A stretch of 64,000 bases of DNA. Source: Cheilinus undulatus. Lineage: Eukaryota; Chordata; Actinopteri; Labriformes; Labridae. Shown piece by piece: positions 1 through 12,536 of this stretch. The stretch is taken from assembly GCF_018320785.1 (NCBI RefSeq), contig NC_054867.1:28151855-28215854 (forward strand). Direction: 5' to 3'. The notes beneath the pieces are model-generated. The model did not search any database and had not been told where the DNA came from. It saw nothing but the letters and a program-made list of their open reading frames with translations. Each line of letters begins with the position of its first letter. The stretch's first letter is position 1. A program made the position numbers and the translations under genes.

Positions 1-960
1 ACTCTTCACTACCGCTCCGGTGCTGAAACATCCTGACTCCTCTCTTCAGTTTGTGGTAGAGGTGGACACGTCTGATGCTGGAGTGGGAGCCATCCTATCT
101 CAATAAGACCCCTGTACTCAGAGATTACACCCCTGTGCTTTTTTCTCTTGTCATCCGTCACCTGCGGAGAAAAATTATGATGTGGGAAATAGAGAGTTGC
201 TGGCTGTGGTGTGGGCCCTGCAGGAGTGGAGGCACTTGCTGGAGGCTGCCCAACATCCTTTCATTATTTGGATTGATCACAAGAACCTTGCATACCTGCG
301 CACCGCCTGTTGCCTGAATCCTTGTCAGGCTCACTGGGCCCTCTTCTTTAGCAGGTTTAATGTCACCCTATCATACCGATCCGGCTCCAGGAACATCAAA
401 CCTGTCACTTTTCCGTGTCCATTCCCTCTTACCTGACTCTGATAAACCCAGCCTTATCCTACCTCCCTCCTGCATAGTCAGAGCTGCCTCCTGGGAGATC
501 GAGGCCATCGTCTGAGACGCACAAGCCCGACGACCGGACCCTGGTACTGGACCCTCTAATTGAATGTTCATTCCCGATGCCACTCGTTCTCAAGTGCTTA
601 AGTGGGCCCATTCATCAAAACTTACCTGCCATCCTGGTTTTCAACGTACCCTTCAGTCTGTGTGCCAAAGCTTCTGGTGGCCTGGTATGACCAATGACAC
701 TCGTCAATTTGTTGCTGCCTGCTATGACTGTGCTCGTGGAAAATCTTCTCACCCACCCCTGCTGGTTTGTTGCGCCCTCTGCCCATCCCTAGTCACCCTT
801 GGTCCCATATTGCTCTGGATTTTGTCACCGGATTACCCCCATCTGACAGTAACACTGTTATTCTCACCATTGTGGATAGATTCTCCAAATATGTCCATTA
901 TGCGCCTTCTGGTCTGCATACTCCACCTACACTACATATTCAACCGATTGTTTTTTTTAC
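1..960 (+). mobile_element. Ty3/gypsy LTR retrotransposon remnant (RNase H to integrase), truncated
   Basis: Broken pol remnant cut by the left edge of the window. Pieces in shifting frames show, in order, an RNase H region ([14 protein letters not shown] near 65-105, then [17 protein letters not shown] near 190-240 and [12 protein letters not shown] near 270-305), an integrase zinc-binding region (HPGF about 630, FWWPGM about 672-690, CYDCARGK about 720-743) and the start of the integrase core ([11 protein letters not shown] about 810-842, [10 protein letters not shown] about 873-902). At least two frameshifts and stops separate the pieces, and the rest of integrase and any 3' LTR are missing. 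It lies in an intron of b4galnt1 and is non-functional. Assignment to Ty3/gypsy is from motif recognition only. Confidence 0.88.
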
Positions 961-1368
961 TTTTCTGTAATGTCCGAAAAAATTAATAAAAACATTTGGG
1001 GGGAATTAAGGAAAAAAAAGTTCCAAATTTTTATTACCAGTGATAATAGGGGGCCCCTGAAATCTGTCTCTTCAGCCATAAATGGAAAGTAAGCTGCGTC
1101 TTAGCATTTGCAATTATCAAGCATATGTTAATCTACATTGGATTTGTTTGACTATCTTTAGTACAGTAAAGGTGAGGCATATCAAAGTAGTCAAGTCAGC
1201 CTTGACACCTCAGATCTGTGAGAACTGGGAACAAAAGAGGACTGTCCCGAAAAGTTTGTTTTCAGACTTTAGGACATTTTAATTTCATTTCTGCCACTAG
1301 AAGATTGATTAAATGCATCCCTGTCACTGTGTTCTTCAAGTTTATTATGTATGATCATATTCTTTCAG

Positions 1369-4300
1369 GTTTGGCCTTACATGACCTTCCCAGAGACCAC
1401 TACTCAGTGAGTATTTCAGTTTGTGTTTTATTACCTTTCCCAATTCTTGCTACCAGCAGCCATTGAATCATTTTTCTTTTTTTTCATCCCCCTAAAGATA
1501 AACATCACTGCCACGCTGGGAACACTGAATGTGGCTGCAGAGGTGGATGGGGTAAAAATCAAAGGTGATGGTGAGATGCACATGACTTTGTCGAGCATCC
1601 TCCTGCAGAACCTGAACCGACAGCTTCAGTTTGTCACATACACAAACACGTTGTTCCACCCGAACACCGCAGACACAGGTGAGGTTTTTGAAAGTCTGCT
1701 TTTAATCTCATCTGCTTTCTAGGCTTTTAGTTCGTACTTTTTGCAGATTTTCCACTTGTTAAAAAGGTTTTCAGTGCTGGGAGCATGCTTGTTCTCTTTC
1801 TTGCAGAAAGTCTATAAAGTAGATTGTGACTTCTATCATTTCTGTACAATTAAAATGAAGCTGTAGCTAGAAAGGGCTAAGCTTAGTAGCAAAGTCACTA
1901 ACCAGGAGGAAAGAGCTAAATTACAGCAACTCTGCCTAAAGATGCACTTATTATGTTTAACTTGTTCCATATTTCAACATCTATCTTTAATACAAAGAAG
2001 CAGATAGCATTCAGCAGCAGCCTCTGCTTTGATGCTTTCTTGCTCTTTCACCACTTTGTACATCAGGCTGAAAGCAGCAGACAGCGCTGACTCTGGCTTC
2101 ACTTTTTATGTTAAGTTTTGGATGGATCGAACATATATATTATATATTTTGCCACATTCATTTCAGCGCCTACCTTTACGAGCCTTCCAAGGCAAGCTGC
2201 CAAGAAGTATCCCCACAGCATGATGCTACCACCACCATGCTTCACAGTGGGGATGGTGTGTTTGTGGTGATGTACAGTGTTAGGTGTCCGCGAAACATAA
2301 ACTGTTTCTCAAAGTCCAGGATCTTTCCGAAAGAGGAAGGATCCTCCCGAGTCAGGTCCCTCGGACGGGAGGCCAGAGTCCTCCCAGGCAACTCTTGAAC
2401 ACACATTTGGAACAGGCTAATAAGTGTGCGTGATTACATCATAAGAATGGTCCTGCCCATATAAGAGGCAGCAGAAGAAATCAGAATGGGAGGGGTACTA
2501 ATAACAACAGCATAAAATAATGAAGATAACATATTTACAGTGGATCAAGACATTTAAAAGTGTATTGAGTGCTTGAGGACCCAACTTCCTGCTGATATTG
2601 CGCCATTTATTTTTGTGCATTGTGTGCATTGGATTGTGGCTAATTGTGGGTATGGCTTCGGTTTTATACAACATAAGTAAATTGCAAGTAGTCTTAACAT
2701 ATATTTAAACTGTGGAATAATACAATTGTCCAAAAATATTTGATCATTAAATTTCTTATCAAAGTAATTAAAAATCTTTGCCTCTAATCGTCTTTCAGTG
2801 CAGTTTGAGACAGAGGGGCATCAAGCTGTCTTCACGATCAAGATCCGTCATGGTGCAACACCCAAACTATATAACACTGGATCTAAAGGAGGTAAGCCAG
2901 ACCTCCTACACATAAGAAAAAAAATGCTTTTTTACCACTGCACTGCACAATGTGACTGCTTCTTGCAGAACACTTTTTGTTTTAAAAAGCGGTTATTCAA
3001 TCTCTCTTGTCTACAGAGTACAATGTCAGTGCTCTCGTTACCATAGCTACAAAAACCTTTCTGCGCTACAATAAGCTGCAAGATCTGATCGACAGCGTGA
3101 GAAGATACTATCCTACTGTCACCATAGTTATCGCTGATGACAGCGAAAATCCCAAAACCATCTCTGGGCCTTACATTGAACATTACATTATGCCTTTTGG
3201 GAAGGTAGGAACAAAGAAAGTCTTTTTATTTCACATCTTTGTTGTCTGCATTGATGTTTGATCAGCGCTCTGTGTTATGCCTCTCAGGGTTGGTTTGCAG
3301 GTCGAAACCTGGCTGTCTCTCAAGTGACAACGAAGTACGTGCTGTGGGTGGATGATGACTTCATCTTCACAGCCAACACCAAGCTGGAGAAACTGGTGGA
3401 TGTTTTAGAGAGAACAACTCTGGACCTGGTGAGGAATAAACTGTTTGTTCTCTAAGGTGGTCTGCTGTTTGGAGGTTTGAGTCACTTCAATGTGTCTGTG
3501 TGTTTGTGTGAGTCTAGGTGGGTGGTGCGGTAAGGGAGGCCACAGGTTATACAGCCACCTACAGACAGACTATCTCCATCGAGCCAGGGGAGGAGGACGG
3601 AGACTGTTTACACATGAGGAGAGGGTTTCATCATGTCATCCAAGGCTTCCCAAACTGTGTGGTCACTGATGGGGTCATCAACTTCTTCCTTGCTCGCACA
3701 GACAAAGTGCAGCAGGTTGGCTTTGACCCACGTCTGGCCAGGGTGGCGCACCTAGGTCAGTATATCGAGTGACGAGTCTTCTTTCTCTTTTTCTTTCTTT
3801 CTTTCTTTTTTTTTAAATTTGGCATGTCTCATCTACAAACATATCAAACATGCATTTCTGCCACAAGTACCAAAAAAGTCCCTTCCAAAGTTGTCTGTAC
3901 AGTGTCTAGAAAAAGTATTCCGCTCCTTAAATATTTAACTCTTTTATTGATTTTAGAAATAAATCATGGTCAATCGCATTTGGCTTTTTTAGCAAATAAA
4001 AATACAAAAAAAACCTCTTCAGTGTCAAAGTGAAAACAAATTTCTACAATGTAATATCAATTAATTAATAAAAATATGTGATGTAAAAAAAGTGACAGCA
4101 TAAATATTCACCCCCTTTAAAGTGACTGACCTAATTCAACAGAGGTCTTACCTGTTGGTGCTAGTAGTCTCACAATTAGTGAAATGGGGATCATCTGAGT
4201 GCAGTAAACGTGTCTCAAGTGAGTGTAGTATAGAGACGCCTGTGTCTGGAAGGCCCAGTCACTTGTTAATCAGTATTCCTGGCTACCATTACACCACAAA

Positions 4301-6180
4301 GAAAAAAGAACACTCCAATCTACTCGGAGAAAAGGTTATTGAAATGTCTAAGTCAGGAAATGGAAACAAAAAAATATCCAAAGCACTAAACATCCCCTGG
4401 AGTTTAGTTAAATCCATCATCAAGAAATGGAAGGAATCTAGTGCATGTGTAAATCTGCCTAGATCAGGCCGTCCTCACAAAGTGAGTGACTGTGCAAGAA
4501 GGAGACTAGTGAGAGAGGCTACCAAGACACCTATGCCTACTCTGGAGGAGTTGCAAGCTTCAGCAGCTGAGTTGGGAGAGACTCTGCATACAACTGTTGT
4601 TCAGGTTCTTCTTCAGTCAAAGCTTTATGGGAGTGGCAAAAAGAAAGCCATTTTGAAGAAAACTAGAATCAAATCTCAAACAGAGTTTGCCAAAAGGCAT
4701 CTGGCACATTTCGTGGTCAGATGGAAGAAGGTTCTTTGGTCTGATGAGACCAAAATGGTGTGTTTTTTGCATCAGGCAAGTTTGGCAGACACCAAACATT
4801 GCACATCACCACAAACACACCATCCCCACTGTGAAGAATGGTGGTGGAAGCATCATGCTGTGGGGATGCTTTTCAGCAGCCAGCCCTGGAAGGCTTGTAA
4901 AGGTAGGCGCTGAAATGAATGTGGCAAAATATAGGAAAATCCTGGAGGACAATCTTATTCAGTCTGAAAGAGAACGATGGGTTGGGAGAAGATTTTTTTT
5001 CCAGCAAGACAATGACCTGAAGCATACAGCAAAAGCTACACAGAATTTATTTAAAGGTGAATGTTCTGGAGTGGCCAGACTTGAAAAGGGCTCATGCCCG
5101 ATCCCCATGCAACCTGACAGAGATTGAGCAGTTTTGCAAAGAAGAATGGAGTAAAATTGAGGCATCCAGATCTGCAAGCCTGACTGAGATCTATCCACAC
5201 AGACTCAGTGCTGTGATTGCAGCCAAAGGTGCTTCTACTAAAGACTGACTTAAAGGGCATATATCTGGGGAGAAGAGGGGTTTTTTTTTTTGTCTTTTTT
5301 GTCAAAAAAATGAATCCAAATTATATTGACCATAACTGATTTATAAAATCAATGAAAGAGTAAAACATCTACGGGGTGAATACTTTTTAGTACTGTAGTA
5401 TGGCAGAAGTTGAGGGCATTAAATAGACTCTACAGAAATGCTCAATCTTATTGCTGATGGTGTTTGCTTTTGTTGGTCACAAAATGGAATCAGTATCCAT
5501 TCTAGTCTGTTTAATAACCAGCTACATCACATCTCGTTAGTTTTTGAGATAGTATCATATACCAAGATAAAACTGCAAAACAATTAGAATGTGCAATTTT
5601 CTTATCAGCCAATTCAAGTATCCCAGAAGCTGTGCTTCATCATTAATAAACTGAATTAATGTGCCAAATCAAATTGAATTATATTTCAGTTACATGATCT
5701 GATATCCAGTTTCTCTCTGTTCATAACTTGAAGGTTGTTTAAATCCTGTTTTATTATGTCATCACGTTTCAGTGGTTGCACGGTTAAGTCAATATTTGTC
5801 AAGATATCCTCTAGCTTAATGCTTATTGCTGATTTATTTTATGTTATTATCTGATCTACTTTTTGTCTGTTGAATCATCCATAACAGTAGAAATTATGTT
5901 TGTTAGGGTCTAAATGTTTCAAATAAATATCAAGTTACTGTTTTGAATGTTTTGTTTGGCAGAGTTTTTCATCGATGGCCTGGGATCCCTGCACGTCGGC
6001 TCCTGCGATGATGTCATTGTCAATCATGCAACCAAAATCAAACTTCCCTGGGTCAGCCAATCAGAGAGCGACAAAACTTATGCCAAGTTCCGCTACCCGC
6101 CGGCCTCCTCCGACGCCACACACACGAAAAATGGCCTCTTGTTCTTCAAGAACCGATTCCAGTGTTTGACTCATAACTAG
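1369..6180 (+). CDS. b4galnt1: b4galnt1, beta-1,4-N-acetylgalactosaminyltransferase 1 (3' seven exons)
   Basis: Golgi type II membrane glycosyltransferase (CAZy GT12) that transfers GalNAc from UDP-GalNAc to GM3, GD3 or lactosylceramide to make GM2, GD2 or GA2. Coding exons with GT-AG borders: 1369-1406, 1498-1678, 2799-2891, 3017-3204, 3288-3428, 3518-3755 and 5963-6180; all phases agree and the stop is TAG at 6178-6180. Visible motifs are a short lumenal stretch [13 protein letters not shown], the sequon in [17 protein letters not shown], the metal/UDP-sugar site VLWVDDDF in the fifth exon, and [23 protein letters not shown] and FFIDGLGSL further on. The encoded 364 residues match about residue 170 to the end of the roughly 530-residue vertebrate enzyme. 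The N-terminal tail, membrane anchor and stem exons must lie left of the window. VGGAVRE and the RRGFHH context fit B4GALNT1 better than B4GALNT2. I cannot tell which teleost paralogue (a or b) it is. Confidence 0.95.
2150..2305 (-). mobile_element. Tc1-like transposon fragment
   Basis: About 155 bp in the b4galnt1 intron between the exons ending at 1678 and starting at 2799. It is the reverse complement of the middle of the Tc1-like element at 3900-5395 (the region encoding the GCFSAASPG motif). No terminal repeats remain. The adjoining 2305-2480 (GC-rich start, then CATATAAGAGG) is not recognised and could be part of another old insertion. Confidence 0.75.
3900..5395 (+). mobile_element. 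Tc1-like DNA transposon, inactive, with TA target duplication
   Basis: A 1496-bp element in the last b4galnt1 intron. It is flanked by TA (3898-3899 and 5396-5397) and bounded by inverted repeats: left CAGTGTCTAGAAAAAGTATT, right end reverse complement CAGTACTAAAAAGTATTC. The transposase runs 5' to 3' on the + strand. It starts with a helix-turn-helix part ([20 protein letters not shown], about 4370-4430) and GRPHKVS, then the first catalytic Asp in WSDETK near 4737. After a frameshift at about 4755 come [17 protein letters not shown] and the second Asp in [11 protein letters not shown] near 5005. The segment that should carry the third acidic residue is deleted near 5085 (LEWP jumps straight to DLKRA). 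It is therefore a dead copy, in the same orientation as the host gene. Confidence 0.92.
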
Positions 6181-7780
6181 TCCCTGTTGTTTTTATCCTG
6201 AGGGTTCCTCTGCTCTTCCTTAGTTGCCAAAGATGTTCTCCTCCACTGCGTCTCATCAGATAAGATTTCAGACAAATGTTTTGGTGGGTCTTTTTCCTGA
6301 AAAACAGACAAGAGATTTCTGGCATATATTACCTTCTACATTTCAGAAGTCAGATATGAAAGTTCAGTCTCTTGCTGAGTGGAAACATATCCTCTTGTTT
6401 ACACAGGCCCAGTTCAATACTCCCTCCTTCTTTATGGATTTAAGATTATGAGGAGAATTTTCTTTTGTCTGTCAAATCTTATCTGGCTGTACATCCTAGA
6501 GTTGACAGGCTTTGGGGAAAAAATGGTAGCATCTTTACAGTCAGAATCACTTCATTGTCATTCTATGCTGACGTGAGAAGAGGTACGCGTGTCCTTCAAT
6601 TTGCACTATCCAACCAGAACAGGCTTGGGAAAAGCAATAGTGACATCAGAGCGCCTGCAGACGATGACTCAGCCTTAGTGAGGACAAAAGGGACTTAAAC
6701 CTGAAAGTGACAATCCTGTACACACAGAGCAAAGGTATCCTCCTTACCAATGCCACATGAAGAACGCACTCAGAACTTTTCCACCTGTGGTACCCGCGCT
6801 CTTTGTGCCAAAGGTTTGGCTGCAGGTTTTGGGGTGTTTAATCCTATTTGTTACCTTGTTCTTCTGCCAACCCATGTTTTTTTTTTTTTAAATCCCAGAG
6901 TCCTCAGAGTCGTTTGAAATCTGTTTGTTTTTATCCCCTGCTGTTTCCCTGAAGACGAGAGGTGTTTCTGTCCCGCATAGCTGACAAGAAACGATTTAAG
7001 TGATACATGCTGCCTAAAAGAGAAGTCGAATGAACCAAAGTGCATGATTATTTTTCCTCATTATGAGAGAAAAAGAGGAACAGAAATTTAATGAGAAGAG
7101 GATGATGGACTCACACCCAAAAAGTCAAAGCATGGAAGAAAACACTGAGAGAACAGGTGATGAGACGATGCCCTTTCTGTTCTCTTCTCTGCAGAGAGCT
7201 TATGTACGTCAAAGACTGAAACACTTACGCCTGAAGTGATGATGCTGTTCTTTTATACCATGGCCTTTAGATGGCGCCCTTGTATCCCTCTGTTGTATTA
7301 TTTGTTGTTCGCAAAGAGGTGCCAGATTTATCTTCAGATGTTTTCTTAAATCTTAAGAGAGATATTTTAAAGCTATTTTGTGCAAGGTTTCTGTCATGGA
7401 TTTTCATGGATTTTTTTCTTCTCTTTTTCCGTTTTTTTTTTTTTTTTTTTTTTTTGTGCACCAAAATGCAGCATCAGCTCTGTCTGTGGACAGGAGTCAC
7501 AACCAAACGTAATCATTGACACCCAAATGAAATGCTTTTGTGTAGTCGTGTGTTTAAAATCCATCTCATGTTAGGGTTTGTAACAATCGACAGATCTGTA
7601 GCTGAGCTGAAACCCGTTTTTATTTTAAAGAGAAAATACAGCATTGACATGTATTGTACCACACTGAAAATTTACTTGCCTGCTTCACTCAAAATGCACC
7701 ACTGTATGTCATTCAATCACAGCATTTTTTAATTTATTTATTTACAGTGTTGACAAATAAAAATGTATGTGCAAAAATCT
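6181..7780 (+). other. b4galnt1: b4galnt1 3' UTR (inferred)
   Basis: Non-coding stretch after the b4galnt1 stop codon. The first convincing polyadenylation signal on this strand is AATAAA at 7756-7761, giving a UTR of about 1.6 kb. It contains a T-run at about 7431-7455. No open frame here resembles a known protein. The end point is inferred from the signal only. Confidence 0.55.
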
Positions 7781-8095
7781 TTCATTCCCAACAAGAAGAG
7801 GCTTTGTGAAGGTCTTGGCTGAAAACATACATAAATGTGTTCAGTGGGGCTCTCCAAGTATCAAGAGTGTCAGTGTTTGTCTAAATGTTGGACCAATCAC
7901 AGACTCAGATTCTAGGATTTAATAAGTCAAGGACTCTTTATTGACATTTTAAAACACGTGTGTTTACTTGAGGAACAAAACTTAGTACTGAGGTTCTGAG
8001 GTTCTGATAAAATCAGCTCAATAAATACTAAAATCAGCTAAATAAATACTTAATTATGCCAAATAACTACTAAAATCAGCTGAATAAATACTGCG
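7781..8095. other. Intergenic spacer with short AATAAATACT repeats
   Basis: No gene seen. Between about 8013 and 8092 a unit like AAATCAGCTNAATAAATACT recurs three times with degenerate spacing. This lies immediately outside the inferred end of the BEL/Pao element at 8096. Confidence 0.5.
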
Positions 8096-8109
8096 TGTAA
8101 GATCCACTG

Positions 8110-9725
8110 AATGAAGCCCCCAACTTGACGCTCCCACGAAGATTCCTTTTCGTTGGTTTTAGTCTTGATTTTCACCTGACGTACAAGACCTTTCTTGCCA
8201 GGAAAAGTCTCCACAGTTCTCCCAAGTGACCATGAACTTCTAGGTGATGTGTAATCCACAATCAGTACCACATCACAGACACAGAAGTTTCTTCCAGGTG
8301 TTGACCTTTGCTGTGGTTCTTGGAGCTGTGTGAGGTATTCTTTGCACCAGCATTTCCAGAAAATATCAGCAAGGTACTGGATCTGTCTCCATCTTCTGTT
8401 AGCGTAGTGATCATCCTTGTTGAATACCCCTGGTGGTAGCTGGGGCTTGACCTTGAGCAACAACAGATGGCTCAGCATTAAGGCCTCAAGGTCATTGAAG
8501 TCTGAAGATGCCTTTGTGATGGGCCTGCTCTTCAAAACAGCCTCAGCTTCACATGGCAAGGTATAGAGACTGTCTTTATCCAAAAGTTGTTTTTCATTGT
8601 GGTGTTCAGTACCTTTCTCATCAAGCGAATAAGCCGCTCCCAGCTTCATCCTTGGTGGGAACCTGCTGGTGGGTTGAAGTGCCATTGAACACCTTTCTGT
8701 TGCAAGTCTTTTGTGATCTTACTGGTGTTTCATTCTTTGATGGATTTCTTTAACTGACTATCAGCTGATCGGAAGTTTGTTCCACTATCAGAGTACATCT
8801 CCTTGGCTTGTCCTCTCCTGGCGAGGAATCTTCTGATTGCATTAAGGCATGCATCGGTGTCAAGAAAAGGTGCAACCTCTAGATGCACTGGCCACACATG
8901 TGAAGATGACACTGTATCTCTTAACTTGTTCTCTTCCTCTTTTTCACTAGGAATGGGCCAAAGTAGTCTTGTGAATGGAGGATCATCAGGCATAACCCTG
9001 CATCTTGGTAGATAAGCCATGCGTTGCTTGCCAACAGTTCCATGTAGTTTCCTATAGATGGCACACTTCACCAAGAACTTTCTGATTGCTCCATTTGCTC
9101 CAGGAATCCAGAATTTCTGAGGAAGCGGAGCCAACATGTGATTCCTTCCTGCATGAGCAGTAACATCATGAATGTGCCTCAGCACAAGCTTTGTTATGTG
9201 TGAGTCTTTTGGCAAGATGGCCTGCTGCTTGGACTCCTCTGGCAATGCTGCATGGCTCAACCTTCCTCCCACTCTTATGATTCTATCTTGAAGTACTGGA
9301 TTCAACTTGTACAGCGAGCTGCTTTTCTTCACCCTCTGCTGTTCCTTTAACATGACCAAGTCATCTTTAAAACTTTGCCCTTGACTGTACTTCACAATTT
9401 CTGCTTCTGCGTTTGTCAAATCAGGTTAAGTGTGCTCCTTTGAAAGATCTTTTTAACTCCTTCACTCTGCTTTCTCCACTTGTATCTGATTCCTTTCTCT
9501 TTGCTGCCAGCTCCTTGAGTAAATCTTTCAGTCTCAGAAACCAGGCAACAGCATGTGTTAGCTTTGACCAAGATAGGAAGCTGGTCATCCACTGGCCCAG
9601 TGTGTCTTCATACTCTTGTACCTGAGTGATGTGCGCTTGAGTTACTCTTTTGACCTCTGGGTCATCAGTATTCATCATTCCAGGATCTGGATTATTTGGC
9701 CACTGGTCTTTTGTGCAAAGCAAGA
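8110..9725 (-). pseudogene. BEL/Pao integrase region, broken
   Basis: The integrase part of the retrotransposon. The zinc-binding segment (RHIHDVTAHAG, then KCAIYRKLHG near 9050-9070) has Tyr where the second Cys of a CxxC is expected. The sequence from PPFTRL (about 8972) to VHLEVA (about 8885) is too short to hold the first part of the catalytic core, so an internal deletion is likely. The motif SDSGTNF at about 8790 replaces the usual SDNGTNF. The C-terminal piece (RRWRQIQYLADIFW, LVRQVKIKTKTN) ends at about 8140, next to the LTR remnant. Confidence 0.8.
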
Positions 9726-9748
9726 AACTTGGTCCTGAAAGCCAACTT

Positions 9749-10075
9749 TCATTTTTTCAAGAACGTATCAGCAGTTTGTCCTCTTGAGACATGATCAGCT
9801 GGATTCAGAGAGGTATTTATATATCTCCACTGTGAAATCTGTGAGTTCTCCAGGATCACTCTGTTAGCAACAAAGGTTTTGAATCTTGTGCTTTCCCTGT
9901 TCAAATATTTTAGCACTGCTGTGCTGTCAGTCCAAAAGATTGAGTCTTGAAGTTCAAGCTCAAGCTCTTTCTTCATAAGTCTGTCCATCTTGACTGCAAC
10001 TGTGGCTGCGGTCAGTTCCATTCTGGGTATGGTTGGGGATTTCAAGGGTGCAACTCTTGCTTTCGCCATCATCAG
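9749..10075 (-). pseudogene. BEL/Pao RNase H segment
   Basis: About 107 codons open on the - strand with RNase H motifs PRMELTAATVAVKM, IFWTDSTAVLKYL and NPADHVSRG in the order found in BEL/Pao polyproteins. It is isolated from the reverse transcriptase and integrase pieces by frameshifts and stops. Confidence 0.82.
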
Positions 10076-10514
10076 CGTGGATTAAACTTGACCAGCAGCG
10101 GAGCGGAGCAGTATGTAGCTTGCTGTTCCATAAGAATGTTCACTTGCATCAGTGAAGTGATGCAGCTAGGCAAAAACTGGAGCACCCAACTGCTTTGTTT
10201 TGACACATCTGTCAACTCCAAACTTCTCAAGCTGTTCCAGACCTGAGATCCACCTTTCCCAGGCCTTTAAGATGTTGTTGTTAAGATGGCACAACTCCTG
10301 CAGTATTCTTTTGACAGGCAGTACCACTGGAGTGATAAAACCCAACAGATCAAAGATGGAGCTGACAATAGAGAGAAGACCCCTCTGTGTGTGTGGCTGT
10401 TCTTATAAGTTTATCTTAAACTTAAACTGGTCTGATTCAGCACACCACTGGATGCCCAATGCTCTCTCCATTGGTAAGCTGTTTTCGTCCAAGTCCAAGT
10501 CTTGAAAGCCTTGC

Positions 10515-11105
10515 ACTCATTTCTCTTCAGGAATGGAGTTGAACAGCTTCCTGCTGTTGCTTGACCATTTTGATAGTTGAAATCCACCTCTCGCTAACAT
10601 GTTCCTCAAGTCAGCGCACAGAGTGATTGCTTCATCAGTAGTTGACTTGAGACAGTTGTCAGCATAAAAATTTCTCTTGACTGTTTCGGCAGCTTCTTGA
10701 ACCAATTCATTCTCAAAATCCATCTCACACTTCTGAAGTGCAAAGGTAGAAACACTCAGTGATGATGTTGCCCCTAAGATGTGAACCAACATCTTGTGTT
10801 CAACAAGCACCTAATTGTAGTTCCCTTCTGGCCACCATAAAAACCTGAGGAGGTCCATGTCTTCATCTGTGACCTTGATCTGGTAAAACATGGCTTCCAC
10901 ATCAGCCATGACTGCCACGGTCTCTTGGCGGAACCGTATGAGGACCCCTACAAGCAAACTTGTTAGATCTGGTCCCTGAAGGAGCTGTTGGTTCAGCTCC
11001 ACAATCAAAGATAACACGCAGCTTTTACTTGACTGGATGTCTAGCTCCGTGTTGAGGCAGATACCATGTTCTCCTTTTATCTGACTGAGCTCCTGTGTCG
11101 TCAAG
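10515..11105 (-). pseudogene. BEL/Pao reverse transcriptase segment with altered active site
   Basis: Two abutting frames (11104-10811 and 10810-10517) encode the palm of a BEL/Pao reverse transcriptase: [31 protein letters not shown] and GGFQLSKWSSNSRK. A stop separates them at about 10811. Where the catalytic YVDD box is expected the sequence reads YADN (about 10665-10676), so this copy could not polymerise DNA. Confidence 0.82.
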
Positions 11106-12536
11106 TTTCACTGCATAGCCTTTCTTGAGAGGGGGGCAATGGTTGTCATGAATACTTTTTTTGGTTTGAGTGTCTCTGCATATTGTTGGTCTTTGTTGAA
11201 CTGAGTCTTTCATGCTTGTGGTTTTGGATTCCATTATGTTTCCACGGAGTGGGTGAAGCATATACTTTACTTGCTTATTAACAAAGTCAACAACATCCTT
11301 GAACTTAACTCTTTTCCTTGTTGTTTCTTGCAGATCACAAGCGTAGTTCCTCCAGCTTTCTTTGAGTTCATAGGGAAGCTTGTTAGCCAGTGCCTTTATA
11401 TTAGCTGTGTTGTCCGGGTCTTACATGAAGTAATATCCATCATGGTGTTGGAGCAGCCAGCGAGGAATAATGCAAAAGACTGAAGCACAGCACCATCTTC
11501 TGGCCTGATCGTCTGCCAACCCAAAGCCTCCTTTATCTAGGCTTCCGCAATCTTGTAGTCATCCCCAAAAAAATCCTTTAACATTTGTTTTTCTTTAGCA
11601 TAACCTGCTGAAGGTTCCATGTAAATACAGATTTTAACCAATTCCTGTGGTTTTCCACTTGTGTACAGCAGCAAAAATTGTAGGTGATCTCAATTGTTAT
11701 CAGTCTGCTATGTTCAATAGATCTGATGAAGGATTTATATTCCAGTGGATCTCCCTTGAACACTTGAATCGTCAAGTCGGGCAGTAGAGATGCCTTGTAA
11801 CTTTTGATGAGGTACTCTTTGATGTTGGCTTGCTGGGAGATGGCCTGGCATAAACTTTCAAACACTGGTCCATCATTACTTTCTATTTTAGGTTTCTTCA
11901 ATCAGTTCATCGTCTTCACCACTGCTCACATTCTCCTGCGTGTATTCATATTTTTGCAAAACTTCCATTTTTGCCTCTGATTCAGCAAGAGCAGTCTCCA
12001 TTGCAAGCATTTCTTTTCTTGCTTTTATTGCAGCTTCTATCCATATTTGCTCTGCTTCAAACTCTGCTTCTCACCGTTTTTCTTTAGCTTGCAGTAAAGC
12101 CTCTCTAGATCTTTTTTCTGCATAAAACTCTGCTTCTTCCTTTTCGATGGCTAGCTTTTCCTTTATAGCTGCAGCTTTTGCCTTTAATGATGCACTTTCC
12201 ATTTCAGCCTTAATTCTGACTGAGACTGAGGAGGCTTAAGACAACATGCTTCCACATCGTGGTCCAGCATTCCTTGAACGTCTAGTAGTAGAGCTGGATG
12301 ATGTAGACTTGCTTTCTGCATGCTTGTCTTGTTTATCACACTTCTCTGTAACCTTGCAAAGCAGATGGATACGCCCGTTTCCTTGTTTTTCACTGGTGAA
12401 TCCATCTTGCAAAACTCCCATCTTAACCTTTTGGGCCCCGTTAGAAAGTGACAGGACCAATCAGCTACGAGAGGCAGTACTTTCAGGCGCAGCAGAGTCG
12501 TGACGTAAACAAGCAGCAGCAAGAGCTGGTGCAGTT

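Noticed and set aside
8013-8092. Three spaced AATAAATACT units considered as a CRISPR-like or tandem array
   Set aside because: Too few, degenerate and AT-rich; a eukaryotic spacer next to an LTR remnant.
10200-10505. 101-codon frame on +
   Set aside because: Antisense shadow of the BEL/Pao pol region.
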